Below are positions 24,802 through 32,324 of a stretch of 64,000 nt of DNA, piece after piece. The notes beneath the pieces are model-generated. The model did not search any database. It was not told where the DNA came from and saw only the letters and a list, made by a program, of their open reading frames with translations. Position 1 is the first letter of the stretch, and every line of letters begins with the position of its first letter. A program made the translations under genes and the position numbers. Source of the DNA: Devriesea agamarum (GTDB lineage Bacteria; Actinomycetota; Actinomycetes; Actinomycetales; Dermabacteraceae); assembly GCF_900070355.1 (NCBI RefSeq), contig NZ_LN849456.1, forward strand, positions 1,922,001-1,986,000. The letters are read 5' to 3'.

Positions 24802-25485
24802 TTAGTGCGATCCTTTGCGGTCAGCGAGCGCAACCAGATAGGTGGCGCCAGCGCTCAGCCCCGCAATGGCGATCCGTGGGTGACTCACTCCGTGGCGCAC
24901 GAACCAGCGTTCGAGTTTGCCGTCTATCGTCAGCGACGTCCATTGGCCGAGCGCGATCAGGCCTCCTGCTGCCACTCCAATCGGAAGCGCATACGCGGGA
25001 TGAAGCTGAATGCGCGGGCGCGAGGTCTCAGTATCAGGCGACGAGGCCCCACCCTCAGGAGAAATCTCAGCTTGCGTAGCAGAGTCGGCACTTCTCTCCA
25101 TAGGGATTGAGGCCGCTTCCGTCAGGCTGGCCTCGGCCACGCTCGGGGTGGCATGTGCCGGCAAAAATTGCGTAGAGTCCGCATCTGATGACGCTTCAGC
25201 ACCGCCAACATTTCGTTCATTCTCTGAGGTTTGACGGGACTCTTTCCGGGCGGCTGCATACTTCAGCATGGGCTGCGCGCTGACCACCACTGCCGCTGTA
25301 ATACCAACAAAGGCTGCCGGAACAATGATGTAACCCATCCGCATCCAGCGTGGAAACCGGTTCGCCGGAATCATGCCGAGCAGCCCGCCCATTGCGGCTT
25401 GCACAGCGGGGGATCGAAGGACGACGTCCACCGAGGAGGTCGGTTCAGGAGAGACTTCAGACGACAATCGGAATGGGACTCGCAT
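24802..25485 (-). CDS. Hypothetical membrane protein
   Basis: This 227-aa protein has one membrane segment in the first third (MGYIIVPAAFVGITAAVVV), a long polar Ser/Glu/Ala-rich loop (about 95-165), and two hydrophobic segments near the C-terminus (YALPIGVAAGGLIALGQW and IAIAGLSAGATYLVAL). The start at 25485 (MRVPFRLSSEV) is a choice; an in-frame extension to 25635 exists but looks non-coding. No family was recognised. It borders the prophage and may be part of its right flank. Confidence 0.5.
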   Translation of the reverse strand: MRVPFRLSSEVSPEPTSSVDVVLRSPAVQAAMGGLLGMIPANRFPRWMRMGYIIVPAAFVGITAAVVVSAQPMLKYAAARKESRQTSENERNVGGAEASSDADSTQFLPAHATPSVAEASLTEAASIPMERSADSATQAEISPEGGASSPDTETSRPRIQLHPAYALPIGVAAGGLIALGQWTSLTIDGKLERWFVRHGVSHPRIAIAGLSAGATYLVALADRKGSH

Positions 25486-25825
25486 CACCCCATTGTGCCA
25501 GGCAGCACGATGCCGCACCGCCCGAAGAGCCATAACCCCGACGCGGCATTGCCAACCTGGCCGTTCCACTACCTCTCCGCTCCGCGACACCGTCAACACA
25601 GCTCGCACCTTCGCCCCGCTCACCCGCCCGTTCACCTAGCGCCTTCACCCGCTCGGTTCATAGGATCCCCAAGTTCTCGCCGCCAGAGCACCGCGGCCAT
25701 GAACACAAATCGGACTTCCGTTGGTACCATGTGCGTACGTCGATGTTCGCAATCCCTGATATATTTCGGTCCCGTTCATCAATGAGGTACGAGATAGGCG
25801 ATGCACCCTCCCAAAGGAGAGAATC
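25486..25825. other. Gene-free interval
   Basis: No supported gene was found in these 340 bases. The right end holds a TATATT sequence (near 25760) and the ribosome site AAAGGAGAG of the next gene. The small frames in the interval look like chance. Confidence 0.4.
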
Positions 25826-26065
25826 ATGGGTTCATACCGAAAAAATAAAAGATACGACAAGATTCAAAAAATCTTGAGCTACGTCTCTCTCGGCATCTTA
25901 TTAATGCTACTCGGAACCAGCCTGATGCTCAATGATCTCGTGATTGAGCAAAGCTATGTCTTCGGTGGTCTCATAGCTGTTATTGGGGTCTTATCCCTCG
26001 TGATTGGCTTGCGAGAAGCAATGGCGAGGCGTCGCACGGCTTCAGAACCCAAAGCCAGTATCTGA
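25826..26065 (+). CDS. Small two-segment membrane protein
   Basis: This is a 79-aa protein: a very basic N-terminus (MGSYRKNKRYDKIQK), two transmembrane segments (ILSYVSLGILLMLLGTSLML and YVFGGLIAVIGVLSLVIGL) and a basic tail. The ribosome site AAAGGAGAG is strong, which supports expression. No family was recognised. The coding region is AT-rich compared with the core genes. Confidence 0.6.
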   Translation: MGSYRKNKRYDKIQKILSYVSLGILLMLLGTSLMLNDLVIEQSYVFGGLIAVIGVLSLVIGLREAMARRRTASEPKASI

Positions 26066-26260
26066 CCCCCGGTGAGGTGCGCAGCACGCATAGGGCCAAC
26101 CTGTGGCCATTATCAATTCCCAGCAAAATCAAAATATCTTACCCGGCAGTATGCAAAGATATCGCCGGTATTCCCTCCCGGGATTTTGCACGATAGCCTC
26201 GTAGCCGACGCACAGAACCCCATACCGGGATAACAGTCACCACATCGCAGGGAGAAGGCC

Positions 26261-27454
26261 ATGACAGGCACCACGGATCACATCCCCGATCCGTCACGCG
26301 AGCCCCGTCCGCCACAGACGGGCGATGCGTTGCGCGCCCCACAAGATCCCGCCGAGCGTCCTGTCACCCGAAGGACCGGTCTGCGAGCAGCTGCCGCACT
26401 TGCGGTCGCCGCCCCGTTCGCCGCCACTGCCTACCGGCCCTCTCGGGCCCAGGCCGCCCCCACTGTCCCGACCTCGGGCCGTCTCATTCCCGGTGAGCAT
26501 CTTCGACCTGGACGCTCAGCATTTATCGACGTCACAGCCGCCACGTTGTGGCGCGAGCCTCGCATCGCCCGTCCACGAATCGATGATCCATCGCTGACGA
26601 ATCCCGTGGATTTGCGGGCGTGGAACCAGGCGATGGAACAGACGTCTGTGCGGCGATGGCTCGCTCAAGGTCTCACCGAAACCCAGGCTTTGCTGGGCAC
26701 TCGCGTGATCGTCGATGACATTGACGGCGACTGGGCGAAGATCCTGGTTCCCGACCAGCCCACCCCCCGCGACTCTCGCGGCTACCCGGGCTGGGTGCCC
26801 GCGGTGCAGCTCGTGGTCAGTGACGAATTTGCTCGGGCGCAGACGCGGTCAGAGATCGCAGTGGTGACCGCACCCACGGCGTGGCTGTCGCGCGATGTGA
26901 GTGGTCGCTCTCGCATGATCGAGACGTCCATAAACACTGAACTACCGGTGCTGCGGAAGCAGGGAAAAGCTGTTCAGGTCACCCTTCCGGACGGTGCTCG
27001 CGCCTTCTTGCGCTTGCGTGACGTTGCTGTTCGCACGCCTGATCATCAGCCTGCCGCACCGACCGGGGCCGATCTGCTGGCGACCGCACAACGGTTCCTC
27101 GGGTTGCGGTATCTCTGGGCAGGGGTGTCGGCGTTTGGTTTTGATTGCTCCGGGTTTACCTACTCGGTGTGCCGGGCTCACGGCATCATCATTCCGCGTG
27201 ACGCTGGGCCTCAGCGCTCTGCGGGGGATCGCGTGGGTCGGCAGGACCTCCAGGTCGGCGACCTAGTGTTCTTTGCCAAAGGCGGGGGCGAGGATGCTCC
27301 GGCGAGCGCCATCCACCATGTGGCGTTCTGGGCTGGTGATGGTTTGATCATGCACTCCCCCAACTCAGCGAGCAGTGTGGAGATCACGCCGCTTGGCGAG
27401 TTCGATTCCAACAGGGAGTATGCCGGCGCAGTACGGCTGGTCGATAACGGCTGA
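26261..27454 (+). CDS. Exported NlpC/P60 cell-wall endopeptidase with SH3-like domains
   Basis: This 397-aa protein has a twin-arginine-like export signal (TRRTGLRAAAALAVAAPFAA, residues 37-55 with Ala-x-Ala sites to about 66), two SH3-like regions (about 85-185 and 195-258), and a C-terminal NlpC/P60 catalytic domain. The catalytic residues are Cys296 in FDCSGFT, His353 in IHHVAFWAGDG and His365 in MHSPNSA. It would cleave peptide stems of peptidoglycan outside the membrane. GGGAGAAGG precedes the ATG. It stands alone between the prophage side and the AbiE pair. Confidence 0.86.
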   Translation: MTGTTDHIPDPSREPRPPQTGDALRAPQDPAERPVTRRTGLRAAAALAVAAPFAATAYRPSRAQAAPTVPTSGRLIPGEHLRPGRSAFIDVTAATLWREPRIARPRIDDPSLTNPVDLRAWNQAMEQTSVRRWLAQGLTETQALLGTRVIVDDIDGDWAKILVPDQPTPRDSRGYPGWVPAVQLVVSDEFARAQTRSEIAVVTAPTAWLSRDVSGRSRMIETSINTELPVLRKQGKAVQVTLPDGARAFLRLRDVAVRTPDHQPAAPTGADLLATAQRFLGLRYLWAGVSAFGFDCSGFTYSVCRAHGIIIPRDAGPQRSAGDRVGRQDLQVGDLVFFAKGGGEDAPASAIHHVAFWAGDGLIMHSPNSASSVEITPLGEFDSNREYAGAVRLVDNG

Positions 27455-27608
27455 CGGCGACGCGGCGGCATCGCCTGGGTGCGGTGGCAGCGTCCCTGCA
27501 TGCCATGGAGTACTACATGATCGCTGATGTGCTATTACGCATTGCAACGTAACTGGGGTTCCGCGAGCCATGATCGGTCCCGGCGCAACAACTTAGCTAT
27601 ATAGGCAC

Positions 27609-28439
27609 CTACGACGCTATGGCCTTTAACGCCGGCCCGGTAATTGTGGCGATTTCCAGCATCGAGGTATCCCATGACAGTCCATGCCCTTCTCGCTCGA
27701 ACGCACGACGAAATCGCTCTGGGGCGATAAAACGGGGAGGGAGCTCAACGGTGACCGACGGCACTGTCGGCCGCTTGAGCGCACGACTCAACGCGGGCCC
27801 AAGAGCATATGGTTGCGGGGGTGCGTACCGGGCTAGCAGAGCAAGATCGACGATGTCACGCTCTCGGCTTGAGAGACGCCCATTGTGGACGCTGTAGAGG
27901 GCGACCAGCTTCTCAGCCATGTGATCTGCTACCGGTATAACTCGGATGCAATCTGGCCAGCCTCTCTGCTTTGGGGGATCTACACGACGTCCCAGCGGCA
28001 CGAGTTCCCCAAGCTCACTCCAGTTATGAACAATCTGGACATCCACTTTTAGGGCGCCATGATCCTTGCCGCCGAAAAGTACCTGAAACGAGAGCGATAC
28101 GAGGTCTTCGACATGACCGGGAGTCCACTTCACTAGTTCAAAGTTAAGAAAGTCAGGATCCACAGGTGAAGATGCTGCGGCCTGCCTTATTTCAGTGATC
28201 GCGGTCTCCCGCGACGTGGATGCCAGAGCACCATCGATGTCCCGGGTAGTTCGAGCAACGTCAGGAATACGTGCGAGCATCGCGTGGCCTCCTTTGAGCA
28301 CCCACGTATGTGGCAATGAAGTCGAGAGCCGAGCTATTAGGCGTTGCGCGAAAAACTCATGGAGCGCACTCGATACACCCCGGGTACGTGCTTGTTGCTG
28401 AATAGCCCCAGCGAGACCTCGAGAGGTTGGGTACGCCAT
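27609..28439 (-). CDS. AbiEii/AbiGii-type nucleotidyltransferase toxin
   Basis: This 276-aa protein is a DNA polymerase beta-like nucleotidyltransferase of the AbiEii family, the toxin of type IV toxin-antitoxin and phage-defence systems. The motif LKGGHAML (48-55) followed by TTRDIDGAL (D67, D69) gives the metal-binding aspartates, and ADHMAEKLVALYS and RERDIVDLALL are the other conserved blocks. It starts one base after the stop codon of the antitoxin gene, so translation is coupled. Related toxins act on GTP or tRNA; which applies here is unknown. Confidence 0.85.
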   Translation of the reverse strand: MAYPTSRGLAGAIQQQARTRGVSSALHEFFAQRLIARLSTSLPHTWVLKGGHAMLARIPDVARTTRDIDGALASTSRETAITEIRQAAASSPVDPDFLNFELVKWTPGHVEDLVSLSFQVLFGGKDHGALKVDVQIVHNWSELGELVPLGRRVDPPKQRGWPDCIRVIPVADHMAEKLVALYSVHNGRLSSRERDIVDLALLARYAPPQPYALGPALSRALKRPTVPSVTVELPPRFIAPERFRRAFEREGHGLSWDTSMLEIATITGPALKAIAS

Positions 28440-28440
28440 C

Positions 28441-29055
28441 TCAGGCCGCCGTAGCAGATAGGTACATCAGGGTGTCATCAGCAGAAGGTCCCAAAAGATG
28501 ACGAGCTGAATCGACTGACAGTAGACCCGCGTTCACACAGTGATTAACCCATCGCGATCGGTGTTCGCCATCCATCGGCCACCGGCCCAAGTCATAGGTG
28601 GTGCGCTCCACTGACGTGGCCGGCATGCCGTCAATGATGACAACGTCTTTTGAGTCAAGCCGAAGGGTGTGGGTCGTGAGCCCAGTGAGGCGACGGCGAC
28701 GCGGAACCGTCACGTGAATCTCGTCAGGAAGATCAACTGCACCGTGTAGTTCGGCAGCAGCATGATGACTCAGCACACCTGAGTTCAGCCCGAGAGGGTC
28801 GGCTGCGATGTTCTCGAGATACCGCTCAGGGTCAACCCGCTGGAGTGCGGCCCTCATATGACCAAATCGCAAGTCCTCAAGGGCGGGGACAACATAGAGT
28901 CCAGCCCCTAGCGGGGTTAGGGCACGGTGCGTATCAGCTAGACGTGCAATTGAGGTCGAGGAGATTCCCTCTGCCATGAGCTGTGGGCGAGTCACCAACC
29001 CGTGATTGCCCGCAGCTAGGTCGAGCACCACCACAAAATCATCCAGGAGAGCCAT
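28441..29055 (-). CDS. AbiEi-type antitoxin and transcriptional regulator
   Basis: This 204-aa protein has an N-terminal winged-helix region (residues about 10-55, GNHGLVTRPQLMAEGISSTSIARLA) and a C-terminal AbiEi domain with SHHAAAELHGAVDLP and ERTTYDL. Family members repress their own operon by binding inverted repeats and neutralise the toxin. The promoter region upstream contains a perfect TATAAT and two palindromes, which fits autoregulation. Confidence 0.82.
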   Translation of the reverse strand: MALLDDFVVVLDLAAGNHGLVTRPQLMAEGISSTSIARLADTHRALTPLGAGLYVVPALEDLRFGHMRAALQRVDPERYLENIAADPLGLNSGVLSHHAAAELHGAVDLPDEIHVTVPRRRRLTGLTTHTLRLDSKDVVIIDGMPATSVERTTYDLGRWPMDGEHRSRWVNHCVNAGLLSVDSARHLLGPSADDTLMYLSATAA

Positions 29056-29076
29056 GGCTCAACGATGCCACATCCT

Positions 29077-29101
29077 TGTCACATATTCGATATCTGTGGC
29101 A
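29077..29101 (-). promoter_or_regulatory. Candidate AbiEi operator in the 5' leader
   Basis: A 25-bp imperfect palindrome has half-sites TGTCACATAT and ATCTGTGGCA; eight of ten positions match on each side. It lies about 22 bases upstream of the antitoxin start, downstream of the promoter. Confidence 0.5.
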
Positions 29102-29113
29102 GCAAACATGGGT

Positions 29114-29142
29114 ATTATATTCCGATAGAACCTATCTAAGAA
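29114..29142 (-). promoter_or_regulatory. Promoter of the abiE operon with internal palindrome
   Basis: On the minus strand, TTCTTA (29142-29137), a 17-base spacer and a perfect TATAAT (29119-29114) form a sigma-70-type promoter. The spacer contains GATAG-aac-CTATC (29124-29136), a second possible operator. Confidence 0.6.
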
Positions 29143-29155
29143 CTTTTGTCGTCAT

Positions 29156-29929
29156 TTATGAACGGGACCACACATAGGGCTCGGTCCAGGTCACAGCGCT
29201 AAATCCCAGCGCGATGAAGATCGGTGCCGACGAGGGGAGAGCATCAACCCAAAGTGTCTGCGCACCGGCAGCAATCGCAGCTGACATGCGACTTAGAACC
29301 GTCGCCGTAAAGAACCCCTGACGTCGACATCTCGGTATCGTTCTACCGCCCGCCAGCTCTGCTGTGCCGTTGGCGGCAAGATAGAGCCTTCCTCCCGACA
29401 CTGGCACCCCATCCCGGTAGGCCACATGCACCTGAATGCTCTCGGGCTCGGCAACCAGGGATACAGCGAGTCTCTCCCGCTCGTCCGCGGCATCCTTGCG
29501 CCCGCTCTCAAGTGAGATCCGCTCATAATCGACAAGATCTGCGACATTCACCGTTCTCACCTCGTGAGCATCCTCAACCCTTTTCCTAATCGTTGTGGGC
29601 GCATCACAGAGATTCAGCGCCAGAACCATCTCTCGCGGTCCCGGTTTTAAACCAGCCGCACACAACGTTGCAGGCAGTCCCGAGGGCTTATCGTGACCGT
29701 AGACCTTCCACTCGAAGTCCGCGCCAACTTCTCGGGCCAGTCTGAGTTCGCGCTGGATCACAGCAGCGAGATCGGAGTGCGAACACGCGCTATAGACAAT
29801 GCGTACCTCCGAACCATCAGCGGACCACTCCCTGACCACATTGCCAGGTACTACCTCCCTGGATAACACGCGAGTTTCATCGAGCAGTGCGAGCAAGGCA
29901 CTGTCCACCGGCACCTCCGCGATATTCAT
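29156..29929 (-). CDS. GNAT-family acetyltransferase
   Basis: This 257-aa protein has a C-terminal GNAT domain. The acetyl-CoA site is near AGGRTIPRCRRQGFFTATVLSRM (the R/Q-x-x-G-x-G/A-type loop), followed by LWVDALPSSAPIFIALGFS, the usual final alpha-beta segment. The N-terminal half is a less conserved region that may be a degenerate second GNAT domain. The start at 29929 has AGAGGTG six bases upstream. Substrate unknown. Confidence 0.75.
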   Translation of the reverse strand: MNIAEVPVDSALLALLDETRVLSREVVPGNVVREWSADGSEVRIVYSACSHSDLAAVIQRELRLAREVGADFEWKVYGHDKPSGLPATLCAAGLKPGPREMVLALNLCDAPTTIRKRVEDAHEVRTVNVADLVDYERISLESGRKDAADERERLAVSLVAEPESIQVHVAYRDGVPVSGGRLYLAANGTAELAGGRTIPRCRRQGFFTATVLSRMSAAIAAGAQTLWVDALPSSAPIFIALGFSAVTWTEPYVWSRS

Positions 29930-30180
29930 CAAACACCTCTTGGTTATCGCCGCACGCCCTCTCAAACGTCACCGAGTCGGTCGCGCGCCTGTCTGCGGCC
30001 CCACTACTGACCTAGCTAAACATCTATCGACCACCCAGGTCACACACGATGTAACCACCCATCACACGCCCAACTATCCACCTAAAACACCCACTCTCAT
30101 AGCTTTGTCATGCCGTGAAAGTTGTCATCGCACGACATGTCGGTTAGGCAGCGCGGACATCCTGTGACACACTTCCGGCC

Positions 30181-31422
30181 ATGCTGATTGATGGTCCTTG
30201 GTCGGCGGCGGCACGCGGCGCAGGTTTGCTCCGTGGCTCCGCTGTGCCCGCATGTCCCGACGATCTCCAACCGACGATTTTCGCTCGTATGAGCGCTCTC
30301 GCACAGAAACACGGTGCGATTAACCTCGGCCAGGGATTCCCCGATGGGGGTACACCCCAAGCTGTTCTCGACGCCGCGTGCGCAGCGATCCGAGACGGTC
30401 ACAATCAGTATCCGCCGGGGCCCGGAACCCCTGTCCTCCGGGAGGCTATTGCCGAACACCACCAGCGCTTCTATGGGATTGACCTCAATCCCGCAACGGA
30501 AATCCTTGTAACCACCGGGGCGACCGAGGCGCTGGCGGCCACCCTGTTGGCGTTTATCCGACCGGGCGATGAAGTACTGGCCCTCGAACCGTTCTACGAC
30601 GCATACGCGGCAGTTGTGGCGCTCGCAGGAGGCACGCTGCGCACCGTTCCCCTGTCTGTATCGACAACTCCCGACGGCGACCTGGATCTGCGGGTCGATA
30701 GCGAGCAGTTCGTGGACGCCATGACGGATAGAACCCGGATTGTGCTGCTCAACACCCCGCACAATCCCACCGGGTTGGTGCTTGATCGCGAATGCCTGGA
30801 CCGCATATCCGGGGCCGCTATCGATCGCGGTGCGTTGATCGTGACGGACGAGGTCTATGAACACCTCACCTTCGAGACCGCCCATATTCCGGTCGCAGCT
30901 TTGCCCGGGCGCGCCGAACATACGGTGTCCATCGGGTCGGCAGGTAAGACATTCGCCGTCACCGGCTGGAAGATCGGCTGGGTGTGCGCACCCGCACCGC
31001 TAATTCAAGCTATTACCGCAGTAAAACAGTTCCTGACGTTCACCAGCGGTGCTCCGTTCCAACCTGCTGTTGCGGCGGGTCTCGGGCTTCCCGACGCCGA
31101 GTATCAGCGCATCGCCGATGATCTGCACCGCGGTCGGGATTTGCTGATCTCGGCGCTACGTGAGGTCGGGTTTCGGGTAGCGCCACCCGAAGCCGGGTAT
31201 TTCGTGGTGGCAGATGGAAGCCCGCTGGGCATTGAGGATGCCGATAGCTGGTGCCTCGACGCGGCATGCGACGTTGGCGTGAGTGCGATCCCCGTATCGG
31301 CTCTGTGTCATCCCGGCGCATCGTCGAACTGGGCACGGCCCCTGATCCGTTTTGCCTTTTGCAAAGAAGACGCCACTTTGCACGAGGCGGCGGCGCGACT
31401 ACGCCGGTGGGCCGGTCGCTAA
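30181..31422 (+). CDS. PLP-dependent aminotransferase (DapC-like, class I/II)
   Basis: This 413-aa fold-type I aminotransferase has the PLP Lys at K256 in SAGKTFAVTGWKIGW, NTPHNPTG as the substrate/PLP-binding Asn motif, TDEVYEHL for the Asp, and a terminal RFAFCKEDATL segment with the carboxylate-binding Arg. MSALAQKHGAINLGQGFPDGG and DGHNQYPPGPG closely resemble the mycobacterial N-succinyldiaminopimelate aminotransferase DapC. Kynurenine or methionine aminotransferase is an alternative. It stands alone between the GNAT gene and a DedA gene. Confidence 0.87.
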   Translation: MLIDGPWSAAARGAGLLRGSAVPACPDDLQPTIFARMSALAQKHGAINLGQGFPDGGTPQAVLDAACAAIRDGHNQYPPGPGTPVLREAIAEHHQRFYGIDLNPATEILVTTGATEALAATLLAFIRPGDEVLALEPFYDAYAAVVALAGGTLRTVPLSVSTTPDGDLDLRVDSEQFVDAMTDRTRIVLLNTPHNPTGLVLDRECLDRISGAAIDRGALIVTDEVYEHLTFETAHIPVAALPGRAEHTVSIGSAGKTFAVTGWKIGWVCAPAPLIQAITAVKQFLTFTSGAPFQPAVAAGLGLPDAEYQRIADDLHRGRDLLISALREVGFRVAPPEAGYFVVADGSPLGIEDADSWCLDAACDVGVSAIPVSALCHPGASSNWARPLIRFAFCKEDATLHEAAARLRRWAGR

Positions 31423-31546
31423 CGGAACTTCCGGGGATGAGCACGAACGACTGCAAACGAATACGAACGACTGGGAACGGCGAGTGTGAGCATCACACGG
31501 CGGCTTAAACCTATCGGTAACCTCTCCGGTACGACAGAATCGACGC

Positions 31547-32245
31547 ATGACGATGCGCCTGCTCATCCCTCAGCTCACGCCCGCCCTCAATGCCTCCCCT
31601 CAGACAAGCCAAGAAATTGGGGGCATTGCGGGGTGGACAGTCAGCCTGATGGAAACTATCGGCGGGCCGGGAGTTGCCCTCGCGGTGGCGGCGGAAAATC
31701 TTTTCCCGCCGATCCCCAGCGAGATCATTTTGCCGCTGGCGGGCTTAACCGCCAGCCGGGGCGGCTTCACCATCGCCGAAGCTTTGTTCTGGTCAACCCT
31801 CGGTTCGATCGTCGGGGCGCTGGCGCTGTACGGTTTGGGCCGCGCTTTTGGCCGGGAGCGCCTGGTGTGGGTTGCCGCCAAGTTGCCGCTAGTTCAGGTA
31901 TCCGACATTGAGAAAACCGAGGCCTGGTTTGCGCGTCACGGCGGAAAAACGGTGCTTTTTGGTCGCCTCGTTCCGATTTTCCGCAGTCTGATCTCCATTC
32001 CTGCGGGCGTGGAGAAAATGCCGGTCTGGCGTTTCACACTTTTGACCGCGATCGGTTCACTGGCATGGAACGCCGTGTTGGTTCTGGCGGGTTATGCCCT
32101 TGGCGAGAACTGGGAGCTGGTTGCTGGGTACGTCGACACCTGGCAGAAGATCGTGATCGTGGTGGTCATCGTCGCCGTGGCCTGGTTCGTGATTGCGCGG
32201 GTGCGCGCAAATCGGCGCAATCGCAAGGCGCCGTCGGACTCGTAG
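31547..32245 (+). CDS. DedA-family membrane protein
   Basis: This 232-aa protein of the DedA/SNARE-associated family has about five membrane segments. Conserved parts are ENLFPPIPSEIILPLAG, the GRAFGR segment and FGRLVPIFRSLISIPAG with the essential basic residues, and the C-terminal GSLAWNAVLVLAGYALG. DedA proteins recycle lipid carriers such as undecaprenyl phosphate. The C-terminus is very basic. CAGAAT ends six bases before the ATG, another possible leaderless start. Confidence 0.85.
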   Translation: MTMRLLIPQLTPALNASPQTSQEIGGIAGWTVSLMETIGGPGVALAVAAENLFPPIPSEIILPLAGLTASRGGFTIAEALFWSTLGSIVGALALYGLGRAFGRERLVWVAAKLPLVQVSDIEKTEAWFARHGGKTVLFGRLVPIFRSLISIPAGVEKMPVWRFTLLTAIGSLAWNAVLVLAGYALGENWELVAGYVDTWQKIVIVVVIVAVAWFVIARVRANRRNRKAPSDS

Positions 32246-32324
32246 ATCGGCGGAACCGGAGGCAGTCGGAGTGCGGGGGCGAGTCCCCGCCCATGCTGTG
32301 AGCGGGGACTGTGCACGCCAGCCG

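Noticed and set aside
25645-25860. 71-aa minus-strand frame
   Set aside because: It overlaps the start of a small membrane protein with a strong ribosome site and has no conserved features.
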